Under the pieces are notes generated by a model. That model did not search any database and had not been told where the DNA came from. It worked only from the letters and a program-made list of their open reading frames with translations. Shown in pieces: positions 32,258 to 40,030 of a stretch of 48,058 nt of DNA. Position numbers and translations under genes: made by a program. The DNA is from a virus: positions 1 to 48,058 of IMG/VR virus record IMGVR_UViG_3300010334_000088. One strand, given 5' to 3'. Position 1 is the first letter of the stretch; the number at the start of each line of letters is the position of its first letter.

Positions 32258-34179
32258 AACTCCTAGAAGGTGGTAACGTATTCAAAGATGCTGACGGCCA
32301 GCCACTCACACAACGCATCAATCAAACAGACGTACCCAGCACTATAACCTGGCTGGAACAACTGACAGGTCTAGAGTTTCCACGTGAGCGTTGGTTGGGT
32401 TCAACAGGCAAAGCCGCCACATCGGGTGACTTGGATCTGGCAGTGGATGCCAGTCAAATCTCCAAAGATGAACTGGCTGCCCGATTGGAAGCCTGGGCCC
32501 GAAGCCACGGCGAAGATCCCAGAATCTGGGTCAAGAAGTCAGGTGAAGTGCATCTGCGTACCCCCATCACAGGCAGACCTGATCTTGGCTACGTACAAAC
32601 AGACTTTATGTTCTTTCCCAACCTAGATTGGGGCACATTCTACTATAATCAAACATTTCCGTCAGCCTACAAAGGCATGCACCGTGCTGTGCTGATGAGT
32701 TCAATTGCCAAACAACTGGGCCTCAAGATAGGTGCCAATGGCATGTTTAGCCGTGCCACTAACGAATTGATCAGCCAAGACCCAGACACAGTGGCCAAAA
32801 CCATACTAGGTCCCAAAGCCACTAGAGAGGACCTAGGTAACGTGGAAAGCATTTACTCATTCCTGGCTCGTGACAAAGATCGTGACAATAAATTAAAAGA
32901 CTTCCGTGAGTACCTGGCCAAGGAAGGTCTTAAAGAACCCACACAACTGGAAGAAAGCGGTGATGTTTACTTCCTGGCACGACTGCGTGATCGTATTGTG
33001 AATCAAGGCATGTATGCGCTAGTAGAGGCAGCCACACCGGCACCTTCTGCCGCACCTGTGGGCGGCAAGGCCAAGGGTATCGAACACCTTGAAGATTATA
33101 TATTTAGAAATGGCACAGCCGGCGTCAAAACAGCCTTGGCCATTGTGGACAACTTTCGAGACAATTCCAAGACTGCAAGTGTCAAATGGGATGGCATGCC
33201 TGCCGTGATATTTGGCCGCAAGCCCGACACAGGGGAATTTGTGCTCACAGATGGTTCGGGATTTGAGGCTGTGGGCTATGATGGTTTGTTTACCAGTCCT
33301 AGAGCCATTGCCGGCAACATGGCACAGCGTGATGCCAATGCCGCTGCCAAAGGCAATGTGGCCAACCGAGTTCAAACACTACTGCCAGTGTATCAAAAGA
33401 TTTGGCCTCTACTAGAAGCCGCAACTCCAGAAAACTTCCGTGGCTATGTCAAAGGCGATTTGTTGTACACATCAACACCTCCTGTGGAAGCAGGCAATCT
33501 AGTATTCAAACCCAACACAGTAGAATATCGTATTCCACTAAAGAGCACATTGGGCACACGAATTGCCGACAGTGAAGTTGGCATAGCAGTACATACCATG
33601 TATGAGGATGCTGGTGCTGCCAAGCAACCACTTGCCAGAGTTAAGTTTAATCCTGTACCAGGCTTGCTGTTGATTGAGCCCATCTATGCCCGGCCTGTGG
33701 CTATTGAAAATCCTTATGTAAAGAAGATTAAAAGTTTGTTACGTTCAATGGGCCCGGCTATTGACACACTATTCAATCCTGCTGAACTACGTGCGGCCAA
33801 GATAACTGACCTAGCCAAGTTGTGTGTGGACTATATCAACAAGCGCATCAATCCCGAATACCCTGCCTACACCGGAGACTTCTCAGATCTAGTGCCAGGT
33901 TTTATGGATTATTTGAAAAGCACACAGACTCCACAGAAGTTCCGTAACATCACAGAATACCTGCGTAGTCCCTCTTCCAACGAAGGTGCGTTAGCCGCTG
34001 CCTTTGTGCTGTTTGAACTGCTACACGATCTCAAACTGGACTTGCTGGGCAAACTGGATGCACAAGTGCCCGGTAACGAAGGCTGGGTGTTTGCCACCCC
34101 TGCAGGCTATGGCAAAGCAGTAAATCGCTTTGATTTCACTGCCAGAAACCGCCAGAGAAACAATCCCACAACTGCCTAA
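32254..34179 (+). CDS. Nucleotidyltransferase plus ligase-like fusion protein
   Basis: 641 residues. The N-domain has LGSTGKAATSGDLDLAVD (48-65), the GS...DxD signature of polymerase-beta-type nucleotidyltransferases, with a possible third acidic residue in VQTDFMF (Asp117). A linker rich in Ala/Pro follows at ~258-275. The C-domain has SVKWDGMPAVIFGRK (309-323), where Lys311 of KWDG matches the adenylated Lys of ATP-dependent DNA/RNA ligases (KxDG); EYRIPLKS and LLIEPIY lie downstream. It could transfer a nucleotide and seal ends, as in RNA repair. The N-terminus MKLLEGGN and virion-gene context suggest it might be packaged. Confidence 0.6.
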   Translation: MKLLEGGNVFKDADGQPLTQRINQTDVPSTITWLEQLTGLEFPRERWLGSTGKAATSGDLDLAVDASQISKDELAARLEAWARSHGEDPRIWVKKSGEVHLRTPITGRPDLGYVQTDFMFFPNLDWGTFYYNQTFPSAYKGMHRAVLMSSIAKQLGLKIGANGMFSRATNELISQDPDTVAKTILGPKATREDLGNVESIYSFLARDKDRDNKLKDFREYLAKEGLKEPTQLEESGDVYFLARLRDRIVNQGMYALVEAATPAPSAAPVGGKAKGIEHLEDYIFRNGTAGVKTALAIVDNFRDNSKTASVKWDGMPAVIFGRKPDTGEFVLTDGSGFEAVGYDGLFTSPRAIAGNMAQRDANAAAKGNVANRVQTLLPVYQKIWPLLEAATPENFRGYVKGDLLYTSTPPVEAGNLVFKPNTVEYRIPLKSTLGTRIADSEVGIAVHTMYEDAGAAKQPLARVKFNPVPGLLLIEPIYARPVAIENPYVKKIKSLLRSMGPAIDTLFNPAELRAAKITDLAKLCVDYINKRINPEYPAYTGDFSDLVPGFMDYLKSTQTPQKFRNITEYLRSPSSNEGALAAAFVLFELLHDLKLDLLGKLDAQVPGNEGWVFATPAGYGKAVNRFDFTARNRQRNNPTTA

Positions 34180-34193
34180 AATTTTACCGATTT

Positions 34194-34201
34194 CATAAAT
34201 A
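34194..34201 (+). promoter_or_regulatory. Late-promoter-like box CATAAATA
   Basis: 37 nt before the ATG at 34239. The leader contains TTAGGAG as ribosome site. Confidence 0.6.
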
Positions 34202-34238
34202 AAAGCAAGGCGAGAGCCTACTTATTAGGAGATTTAAA

Positions 34239-34670
34239 ATGGCAGGATTTACAAAAACAAATGGCACGATGCAACCAGTATTCCACATGGATACAGGCAA
34301 CGGCAACATTGGCGGCACAGCAAACATTGCGGCAACAGGCTCAGTTAACTTTCAAGGTCCAAAACTTGACTTTTTCTCAGTTGTGGCCAATGCTTCATTG
34401 ATTTCAAGCGCCAATGTCAACGGTTACATCAACAATATTGTGCAAGCAATTCAACAAAAAGGCACCGTGGCTATGTATCAAGTTAGCCCAGCAGCCCCAA
34501 CTGTGTTGAACTTGGCTATCTACCCAACTGATGCCTACACAGCCACAACGCTGTTGGCTCAAGCCAACACAGCCGCTACAGTGGCTTCTGGTGGTCAAAA
34601 CATTCAGTTGAACAGTGCAGCCGGCAATGCTGTGTTTACCACAAGTGCAAGCAACTTCGCTCCAGTCTAA
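34239..34670 (+). CDS. Small virion structural protein
   Basis: 143 residues, rich in Ala, Thr, Asn, Gly and Val, with no Cys and very few charges: MAGFTKTNGTMQPVFHMDTG and a C-terminal TTSASNFAPV. Such composition is typical of capsid decoration or tail tube-like small proteins in marine myoviruses. It has a late box, an excellent ribosome site (TTAGGAG) and its own strong terminator, so it is a highly expressed single-gene unit. It resembles the 107-residue protein at 714 in composition. Confidence 0.75.
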   Translation: MAGFTKTNGTMQPVFHMDTGNGNIGGTANIAATGSVNFQGPKLDFFSVVANASLISSANVNGYINNIVQAIQQKGTVAMYQVSPAAPTVLNLAIYPTDAYTATTLLAQANTAATVASGGQNIQLNSAAGNAVFTTSASNFAPV

Positions 34671-34693
34671 TTATTTTTAGATTGCGTGACGCT

Positions 34694-34724
34694 AACCCTG
34701 GATGTAAAAAATCCAGGGTTTTTT
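34694..34724 (+). terminator. Strong intrinsic terminator
   Basis: AACCCTGGAT (34694-34703) pairs with ATCCAGGGTT (34711-34720), 7-nt loop, then TTTT. Same AACCCTG core as the terminators at 16051 and 17476. A late box follows 7 nt later. Confidence 0.9.
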
Positions 34725-34730
34725 GTTGGC

Positions 34731-34738
34731 CGTAAATA
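34731..34738 (+). promoter_or_regulatory. Late-promoter-like box CGTAAATA
   Basis: Ends 5 nt before the ATG at 34744, so transcription would begin at the start codon. Confidence 0.5.
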
Positions 34739-34743
34739 CAGCC

Positions 34744-35157
34744 ATGACTACCCGGATTCGTGTGACCACTTGCTTTGACTGCACAGCCACAGGAGTTACT
34801 GGACACTTTAGGCAGCATGCACTGCCATTTCAAGATCACGAAGGGCAACATATTCAGGATCAGACTGCCTGGAATAGATCTCGTAATCAACAGCGCAACT
34901 GGGAAACCATACTGCAAATCATTGGCCTGTACACTCAGGCACAGGACATAAGCACTACAGTAAAAACCAGTCAGGGCTGGCAATTTGAATTCTCAACAGA
35001 ATTTGATGATGTGTTCAGTGATCGCGGCGATCCCTTAGGCCTGTTGAAACTGGCCTGCCAGGGTGTGCCCATGTTTGATGATCTAGATCGCCTGCCTCGC
35101 ACTGCCATGTTAGAGCCAGGCAAGAACATTGAATTTACCATAGTGGACCATAAATAA
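34744..35157 (+). CDS. Hypothetical late protein
   Basis: 137 residues from MTTRIRVTTCFDCTATGVTG. It has FDCTATG near the start and an acidic patch DVFSDRGDPLGLLKLAC later, ending TIVDHK. Mostly polar and charged. No known domain; I recall similar short proteins next to virion genes. The ATG is chosen because the frame upstream lies in the terminator. Possible tail-associated protein. Confidence 0.6.
   Translation: MTTRIRVTTCFDCTATGVTGHFRQHALPFQDHEGQHIQDQTAWNRSRNQQRNWETILQIIGLYTQAQDISTTVKTSQGWQFEFSTEFDDVFSDRGDPLGLLKLACQGVPMFDDLDRLPRTAMLEPGKNIEFTIVDHK
35149..35156 (+). promoter_or_regulatory. Late-promoter-like box CATAAATA
   Basis: Overlaps the stop of the previous gene, 16 nt before the ATG at 35173. 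Confidence 0.5.
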
Positions 35158-35172
35158 CACATTGGAGCACAC

Positions 35173-35436
35173 ATGGTCGATACAACTGATATTGAAAAGA
35201 AAAGTCTTGAAGCCCACGTTGAACTGTGTGCGCAACGCTATACTGCATTGGAGCAACGTATAGATGATGTCAAAGCAGACACAGCAGAATTAAAAAGTAC
35301 CATTCAAGAAGTGCATAGATTAGTGCATAAAATGAGTGACAGCCGTAACGCACAATTGATTGGTTGGGGCGTGGGCGTCATTGGATTTTTAACCGCCGCG
35401 CTAGGCTACATGGTCAGTCATTACATACTAAAATGA
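35173..35436 (+). CDS. Coiled-coil protein with C-terminal membrane anchor (XhlA/holin-like)
   Basis: 87 residues. Residues ~8-60 form a helix with heptad pattern (LEQRIDDVKADTAELKSTIQ). Residues ~63-85 are a membrane segment (LIGWGVGVIGFLTAALGYMV). The arrangement resembles XhlA-type haemolysin/holin accessory proteins. It may take part in host lysis or in membrane attachment during ejection. Own late box. It overlaps the next gene by 4 nt. No endolysin was recognised nearby. Confidence 0.65.
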   Translation: MVDTTDIEKKSLEAHVELCAQRYTALEQRIDDVKADTAELKSTIQEVHRLVHKMSDSRNAQLIGWGVGVIGFLTAALGYMVSHYILK

Positions 35437-35924
35437 AACCCAGCCAAAAACTTGCGGCCTTGGCCGAGCAAGAATTACCCCGACTATTGGACCAGGTGAT
35501 CATTGAGGATGGCGAAAAATATCGCGTGTTTGGCACCTATGTATTACGCCAAACAGCCCAGGGCTATAGGTTAACTCAGCACGACGATCCAGTGGGTACA
35601 TTTTCCAGCACTAGAAGTGCAGTGGCCTGGTGCATAGCCGACAAAAAGCGCCAGTACCGCTTGGCCAATGAAATCCAGCATCTTGACTCTACTCTGCTGA
35701 GATTACAAAATGACATACAAGTTCGTGCCGCGGTTGCAAAACACAGTCATGGCTGTTTCTGGGAAACAGTCACAGTCAAAACAGCACAAAAACAAGCACA
35801 ACGTCAGCAGATAGAAAATGAATTAACAAAATGTATAAATTTGGCTAAATACTGGCAACTTCAAGGAAGCAACAATGAAACTGCAAGAACTGGCCGTAAC
35901 ACGCCCTACAAAACAAATCGCTAA
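35433..35924 (+). CDS. Hypothetical late protein overlapping the next gene by 50 nt
   Basis: 163 residues from MKPSQKLAALAEQELPRLLD; this ATG overlaps the previous stop. The N-terminal half has a compact alpha/beta pattern (YRVFGTYVLRQTAQGYRL...TRSAVAWCIADKKR). The C-terminal half is a long Gln/Ala helix. The last ~50 nt overlap the following gene, so the C-terminal TARTGRNTPYKTNR is encoded in another frame of that gene. No catalytic motif. Confidence 0.6.
   Translation: MKPSQKLAALAEQELPRLLDQVIIEDGEKYRVFGTYVLRQTAQGYRLTQHDDPVGTFSSTRSAVAWCIADKKRQYRLANEIQHLDSTLLRLQNDIQVRAAVAKHSHGCFWETVTVKTAQKQAQRQQIENELTKCINLAKYWQLQGSNNETARTGRNTPYKTNR
35844..35851 (+). promoter_or_regulatory. Late-promoter-like box GCTAAATA
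   Basis: Inside the end of the previous gene, 23 nt before the ATG at 35875; AAGGAAG is the ribosome site. Confidence 0.5.
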
Positions 35925-36759
35925 AGTATTCGAAAGTCATTTTGACCAACGTGTATCTTTTGACACAATGGACCGTGGCCAAGTGCGTGGCATGCTGAAC
36001 CGTGTGCGCGGCCTGGTGCAAGAACATCGTGCAAGTCCTGCATTTCATCACAGCGAAAAGAATCCGGCCTATCTCAAACTCATGATGATGGAACAGGCTC
36101 TCTCACAACGCCTTCAAGAGTATGGTGGTGCCACTCCTGGTGCTAGTGCACCTGGTGCTAATCCAGCCGCCACTGCCGCATTGGCCACTGCTCAACAGCA
36201 ACAGAAAAAGCGTGAGATGCAAGATCAAATCAAACAAAAACAAAAAGAAATAACTGACTTGCAAAAGGCCATGGCCAATCCAGCCATGATGGCTGCAGAA
36301 AACAATACCGGCAACTTCTTGCGCGAATCTGAAATTCAACAAGCACAGGTTGTATTGGCTGCACAAGACATGGTTGATCGTGTGCAGAAAATGTTGGAAG
36401 ACACAACAGAAATGCAATTCAAAGAATTGCCTGCCTTGGTTGATTCAATCAAGAACGAAGTAGGTATGGATCAAGCCGCTCAGTTCAACGCCGATGCTGC
36501 CGCCGCACTGTCAGGCCTGGTACAAAACTTGCAAGCCAGCAAAGGCCAATTGGAAGCCGCACTGGGTGTGGTAACAGGTCAAGGTGGTGCTCCTGTAGTG
36601 CCCGGCGCCGAAGCAGGCGCAGACATTGGTGCCGAAATGGGTGCAGATTTGGGCGCAGAAGCCGGACTTGATGCCGCCGCCGCTGACGCAGGTGCCGAAC
36701 TTGAGCCAGAGCCTGAATCAGCAACACCAGCAGCCAGCCTGGGTCGCGGACGTAGATAA
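35875..36759 (+). CDS. Probable prohead core / head-associated protein
   Basis: 294 residues. N-terminal ~75 residues (MKLQELAVTRPTKQIAKVFE, then MLNRVRGLVQEHR and NPAYLKLMMMEQAL) match a conserved block I recall in cyanophage head-gene regions. A Gln/Lys helix (QQQQKKREMQDQIKQKQKEI) follows, then a helical middle, and an Ala/Glu/Gly tail (GAEAGADIGAEMGADLGAEA). Long helix plus acidic tail resembles scaffold/core proteins such as T4 gp22. Functional naming is inference; no enzymatic residue is seen. It overlaps the next gene by one base. Confidence 0.6.
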   Translation: MKLQELAVTRPTKQIAKVFESHFDQRVSFDTMDRGQVRGMLNRVRGLVQEHRASPAFHHSEKNPAYLKLMMMEQALSQRLQEYGGATPGASAPGANPAATAALATAQQQQKKREMQDQIKQKQKEITDLQKAMANPAMMAAENNTGNFLRESEIQQAQVVLAAQDMVDRVQKMLEDTTEMQFKELPALVDSIKNEVGMDQAAQFNADAAAALSGLVQNLQASKGQLEAALGVVTGQGGAPVVPGAEAGADIGAEMGADLGAEAGLDAAAADAGAELEPEPESATPAASLGRGRR

Positions 36760-37097
36760 TGCGTATCAATGAAGTCAACAGCGGCCCAAGTGATGGCACA
36801 GCCGCTAGACTGCTGGGCTTGGCCGAATTCTTGATGGGCCGTGCTCGAGATACCGCAGGCCAAAAACAAATCAGCATGCAGACTTTTTTGAACCTGGCCC
36901 GTAACATGCAGATTGATCTCACCGCAGAAACACTAACAGACATGGTCGGCCAGGCCCCGCTCAACAGTGTGTTCATGCCCATTGAACCCAATTCAGGCAT
37001 GATCAAATTCAAAGGCAATGATAGTGGTCCCATACCCATGCCAGTGAACCAGGCACAAGACATTGTGGCCGCGGCAGCCAAACGGGCAATGAAATAA
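36759..37097 (+). CDS. Small head-region protein
   Basis: 112 residues from MRINEVNSGPSDGTAARLLG. The first residues resemble the short M-basic-x-x-E leaders of nearby virion genes. Contains a helix FLMGRARDTAGQKQISMQTF and ends AAAAKRAMK. I recall homologues following the 294-residue family. Coupled by a TAATG overlap. It ends the late block; a sigma-70 promoter begins 24 nt later. Confidence 0.6.
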   Translation: MRINEVNSGPSDGTAARLLGLAEFLMGRARDTAGQKQISMQTFLNLARNMQIDLTAETLTDMVGQAPLNSVFMPIEPNSGMIKFKGNDSGPIPMPVNQAQDIVAAAAKRAMK

Positions 37098-37120
37098 AAC
37101 CAAATGTAGTCAACTAAAGG

Positions 37121-37149
37121 TTGACCAAACACGTTAAATATAGTATACT
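37121..37149 (+). promoter_or_regulatory. Sigma-70 promoter overlapping a late-like box
   Basis: TTGACC (37121-37126), 17-nt spacer, TATACT (37144-37149). The spacer also contains GTTAAATA (37133-37140), so the same 30 nt may serve early and late transcription. It drives the exported protein and probably iscU-iscA. Confidence 0.8.
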
Positions 37150-37172
37150 ACACTACCTAATAGGAGGTTGCT

Positions 37173-37493
37173 ATGAAAAAACTCATCGCCGTAATTTTAT
37201 TCACTGCTTGGTTATCAGCACAGGCACAGCCAGGATTTAGATACTATCATCACCACGGATACTATTCAGGTCCCAACTACGGATGGGTGGCTCCTACCAT
37301 TATTGGTGGTGTGATTGGCTATGAAATTGCTCGTAATCAACAGCCAGTGATTGTACAACAACCTGTGATAGTTCAACCCACGCCTGTGCCACCCGCCACA
37401 GTGTATTACGGACAAACTCAGACCTGTACTGAATGGACGGAAGTTCAACAGCCAGATGGTACTGTGACTAGAACAAGGACTTGCAGACAATGA
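37173..37493 (+). CDS. Exported glycine-zipper-like protein
   Basis: 106 residues with a Sec signal peptide (MKKLIAVILFTAWLSAQAQ; cleavage after AQA, like the nuclease at 3102). The mature part starts with a Tyr/His-rich stretch (FRYYHHHGYY), has one Gly/Ala hydrophobic segment (WVAPTIIGGVIGYEIA) and repeated PVIVQQP, and ends with Cys-containing TCTEWTEV and TRTCRQ. It probably sits in the periplasm or outer membrane and could alter the envelope. It is expressed from a consensus promoter with a GGAGG ribosome site. Confidence 0.7.
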   Translation: MKKLIAVILFTAWLSAQAQPGFRYYHHHGYYSGPNYGWVAPTIIGGVIGYEIARNQQPVIVQQPVIVQPTPVPPATVYYGQTQTCTEWTEVQQPDGTVTRTRTCRQ

Positions 37494-37621
37494 AACTGAA
37501 ACAACTAAGACACAAATTATACCGAGCAATTTTCAATCACGACAGTGCTAAAGAAAAACAAGTTTGGTTCAAGATACTTAAGAAATCTGTCAAACACAAA
37601 CATACCGAGGACATACGCTAA
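37490..37621 (+). CDS. Small basic protein, 43 residues, upstream of iscU
   Basis: Starts MKLKQLRHKLYRAIFNHDSA and ends HTEDIR. It overlaps the previous stop (ATGA) and the iscU start (TAATG), so it is translationally linked to both. Highly basic helix (KEKQVWFKILKKSVKHK). No known family. It may be a small adaptor or just a coupling peptide. Confidence 0.55.
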   Translation: MKLKQLRHKLYRAIFNHDSAKEKQVWFKILKKSVKHKHTEDIR

Positions 37622-38004
37622 TGGCCTATTCAGAAAAAGTCATAGATCACTATGAAAATCCACGCAACGTGGGCAGATTTGAAATTGACGACTCCATTGG
37701 TACAGGCATGGTAGGAGCGCCTGCTTGCGGTGATGTGATGAAACTACAAATAAAAGTTCAAGATGGGATTATTACAGATGCAAGATTCAAAACATACGGA
37801 TGCGGATCAGCAATCGCGAGTTCTAGCCTCGTTACAGAATGGGTCAAAGGTCGAACACTTGAAGAAGCAGGATCCTTACGAAATAGCCAAATTGCTGAAG
37901 AACTTGCTCTCCCACCAGTCAAAATCCACTGCTCCATCTTGGCCGAAGACGCCATCAAGGCTGCTGTAGCAGACTATCGCAAAAAGCATGATCTCGCTAA
38001 CTGA
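37621..38004 (+). CDS. iscU: IscU Fe-S cluster scaffold
   Basis: 127 residues, full length. IscU assembles [2Fe-2S]/[4Fe-4S] clusters from iron, sulfur delivered by IscS and electrons from ferredoxin. Cluster ligands are Cys36 (PACGD), Cys61 (YGCGS) and Cys104 (IHCS), with Asp38. The LPPVK motif (97-101) that binds HscA chaperone is intact. The protein matches E. coli IscU almost throughout, starting MAYSEKVIDHYENPRNVG, unlike the diverged phage genes around it, which points to capture from a proteobacterium. No IscS is encoded in the window, so host IscS would be required. Confidence 0.95.
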   Translation: MAYSEKVIDHYENPRNVGRFEIDDSIGTGMVGAPACGDVMKLQIKVQDGIITDARFKTYGCGSAIASSSLVTEWVKGRTLEEAGSLRNSQIAEELALPPVKIHCSILAEDAIKAAVADYRKKHDLAN

Positions 38005-38311
38005 TACGGCCCGGAACAAAATACAAAAACTTGTCACAGCCAAAGGTTACGCTGGTATTCGTCTTGGAGTAAAAACTACCGGTTGCTCTGGGCTGGCTTA
38101 TGTGTTAGAATATGTAAGAGAATACACGCCCGAACCCTACGTTACCAACTACGCACAACCTGACTTTGTGGTCTTAGTAAATCACAAAGATGATATCTAC
38201 CTCAAGAACATGACCGTAGACTATGTGCGTCAAGGACTAAACGAAGGCTTTGAATTTTCAAACCCCAATGAACGTGACCGCTGTGGTTGCGGAGAAAGTT
38301 TTAGAGTTTAA
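37988..38311 (+). CDS. iscA: IscA-type Fe-S carrier
   Basis: 107 residues. A-type carrier with Cys33 (GCSG), Cys99 and Cys101 (CGCGE), the three ligands of IscA/ErpA/SufA. RLGVKTTGCSGLAYVLEY and GLNEGFEFSNPN closely follow E. coli IscA. It accepts clusters from IscU and passes them to [4Fe-4S] enzymes. It overlaps iscU by 17 nt, keeping the iscU-iscA order of bacterial operons. A DYVR segment near residue 78 matches the DFVK in E. coli. Likely supplies the phage radical SAM enzymes. Confidence 0.92.
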   Translation: MISLTDTARNKIQKLVTAKGYAGIRLGVKTTGCSGLAYVLEYVREYTPEPYVTNYAQPDFVVLVNHKDDIYLKNMTVDYVRQGLNEGFEFSNPNERDRCGCGESFRV

Positions 38312-38312
38312 T

Positions 38313-39029
38313 TTGTACAATCCAAAATTCGATTATCAACCCATACCCAGGGTCACAATAGAGGGCAAGCGTTACTACGCCACCCCAGATGGCAACAACC
38401 TACCAAGTGTGACCACAATCCTGGACAAGACCAAACCTCCGGAAAAAGTTGAAGCACTCAATCAATGGCGTCGACGTGTGGGTGCGGAAAAAGCACAGCA
38501 GATCACAACCGAAGCAGCCAATCGGGGCACAAGAATGCACACCTATCTTGAGCAGTATGTCAAGGATGGCGCTATTAAGGAGCGCGGATCAAATCCTTTT
38601 TCGTGGCCCAGTCATGTGATGGCGGAAACTGTGATTCGAGAAGGACTTAAAAACGTGAGTGAATTTTGGGGTATTGAAGTTCCACTATATTTTCCTAGCA
38701 TTTACGCAGGCACCACAGACGGTGCTGGTATACACCTAAATGAAGAAAGCATACTGGACTACAAGCAAACCAACAAACCCAAACGGCGTGAGTGGATTGA
38801 CGACTACTTTGTGCAACTGTGTGCCTACGCAGAAGCACACAATGAATTACATGGTACACGCATACGTAAAGGCGTGATCCTGATGTGTGTCAAGCCCGAC
38901 TTAGACGAGCAACACAATATCATTGGCAAGCCGCAGTATCAGGAATTTGTGCTGGAAGGTGCAGAATTTGATCGATACCGCGATCTATGGTGGAAAAAAG
39001 TCGAACAGTATTACATGCTAAATACATGA
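38313..39029 (+). CDS. PD-(D/E)XK exonuclease-like protein (RecB/YqaJ type)
   Basis: 238 residues if it starts at TTG 38313 (LYNPKFDYQPIPRV), directly after the iscA stop; ATGs at 38250 or 38268 would give longer forms inside iscA. LPSVTTILDKT is the usual N-terminal segment. AGTTDGAG supplies the Asp, ILDYKQTNKP the D/E-x-K, and EWIDDYFVQLCAYAEAHNE the QLxxYA motif of RecB-like nucleases. It likely resects DNA ends in recombination or degrades host DNA. I recall the family as common in cyanophages. Confidence 0.8.
   Translation: MYNPKFDYQPIPRVTIEGKRYYATPDGNNLPSVTTILDKTKPPEKVEALNQWRRRVGAEKAQQITTEAANRGTRMHTYLEQYVKDGAIKERGSNPFSWPSHVMAETVIREGLKNVSEFWGIEVPLYFPSIYAGTTDGAGIHLNEESILDYKQTNKPKRREWIDDYFVQLCAYAEAHNELHGTRIRKGVILMCVKPDLDEQHNIIGKPQYQEFVLEGAEFDRYRDLWWKKVEQYYMLNT
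39017..39024 (+). promoter_or_regulatory. Late-promoter-like box GCTAAATA
   Basis: Overlaps the end of the nuclease gene; the GTG start follows at 39049 with an AAGAGG ribosome site between. Confidence 0.5.
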
Positions 39030-39048
39030 TAGCAAGAGGACAATCACC

Positions 39049-39603
39049 GTGGCAATTGTACAAGTATCTCAAATCACAAACCGTAAGGGTCTAGCAGAAA
39101 ATCTACCGCAGTTGGCCGGTGCTGAATTTGGCTGGGCTACTGATCAACGCAGACTGTTTATTGGCAATGGCACACTAGCGGACGGTGCTCCTGTGATTGG
39201 CAACACTGAAATTCTCACTGAGTATTCAGATGTGTTTACTGGACGTACTGAATTTGCATTTGGTGACTTGGTTGTAAAAGCAGGCACCATGGCCACTGTT
39301 GTCAACAATACCACTGCAACTGTGTTTACCATTGATGCCACTGCAATTCCAGCATTCCAAATCCGTTACATGGTAAGACGTGGTGTGTATACCGAAACTG
39401 GCGTGTACAATGTGGTAGCCAGTACCGACGGTTCAGGTGGATCTGGATTTGTGGCCACACCTACCAATGTGGTCAACAATGGCAGTACAGGTGTAACGTT
39501 CAACATAAGTGAAACCACCAGCACTATTTCCGTCGGATATACCAGCACCAACACAGGTGTCACCGGAACACTTTATTATTCCATCAGTTACTTCCAAGTT
39601 TGA
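39049..39603 (+). CDS. Virion structural protein (fibre/receptor-binding type N-terminus)
   Basis: 184 residues with GTG start. AIVQVSQITNRKGL, then LPQLAGAEFGWATDQRRLFI and GNGTLADGAP form the short module common at the N-terminus of phage fibre and tropism-determinant proteins. The rest is beta-rich Thr/Val/Ser (TGVTFNISETTSTISVG). No enzymatic motif. It has a late box. It ends overlapping the next gene's ATG (TGATG). Probably baseplate- or tail-attached. Confidence 0.75.
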   Translation: MAIVQVSQITNRKGLAENLPQLAGAEFGWATDQRRLFIGNGTLADGAPVIGNTEILTEYSDVFTGRTEFAFGDLVVKAGTMATVVNNTTATVFTIDATAIPAFQIRYMVRRGVYTETGVYNVVASTDGSGGSGFVATPTNVVNNGSTGVTFNISETTSTISVGYTSTNTGVTGTLYYSISYFQV

Positions 39604-40028
39604 TGTGGCCCTCTACCTTTGAACAACGCCTACATGCGTGGGGTGTTCTACGTGAATCTATTCAACACGCATCTGTTGAACAAGCCCTTGCTGATATCAA
39701 TGCCTGGTGGTTCCGAACACCTTGGCGAGCATATCATTTGCACTGGGACGATCAGCCAAACTGGCCAGATCCCTGGGAACTTTTGAGCGACAACATCTAT
39801 TGTGATCTTGCTCGCGGGCTGGGAATCCTGTATACTATAACTCTGCTGGATCGACCAGATCTGCAGGATTCAGTATTGACAGAGTCTGATCAGGGCAATT
39901 TAGTCCTGGTCCAGCAGGGGAAATATATACTGAATTGGGATTCTGAACAGGTGTTAAATATCAATCCAGGACAGATCAAGTCTCAACACAGCATAACGCA
40001 AGAACAAATACAACAACAAATCGGGTAA
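39603..40028 (+). CDS. Conserved hypothetical protein upstream of nrdA
   Basis: 141 residues from MWPSTFEQRLHAWGVLRES. A distinctive Trp-rich region: INAWWFRTPWRAYHLHWDDQ and NWPDPWELLSDNIYCDLARG. I recall this family in many T4-like marine phages, function unknown. It starts within the previous stop (TGATG) and is 2 nt from nrdA. It may be virion-associated. Confidence 0.7.
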   Translation: MWPSTFEQRLHAWGVLRESIQHASVEQALADINAWWFRTPWRAYHLHWDDQPNWPDPWELLSDNIYCDLARGLGILYTITLLDRPDLQDSVLTESDQGNLVLVQQGKYILNWDSEQVLNINPGQIKSQHSITQEQIQQQIG

Positions 40029-40030
40029 TA

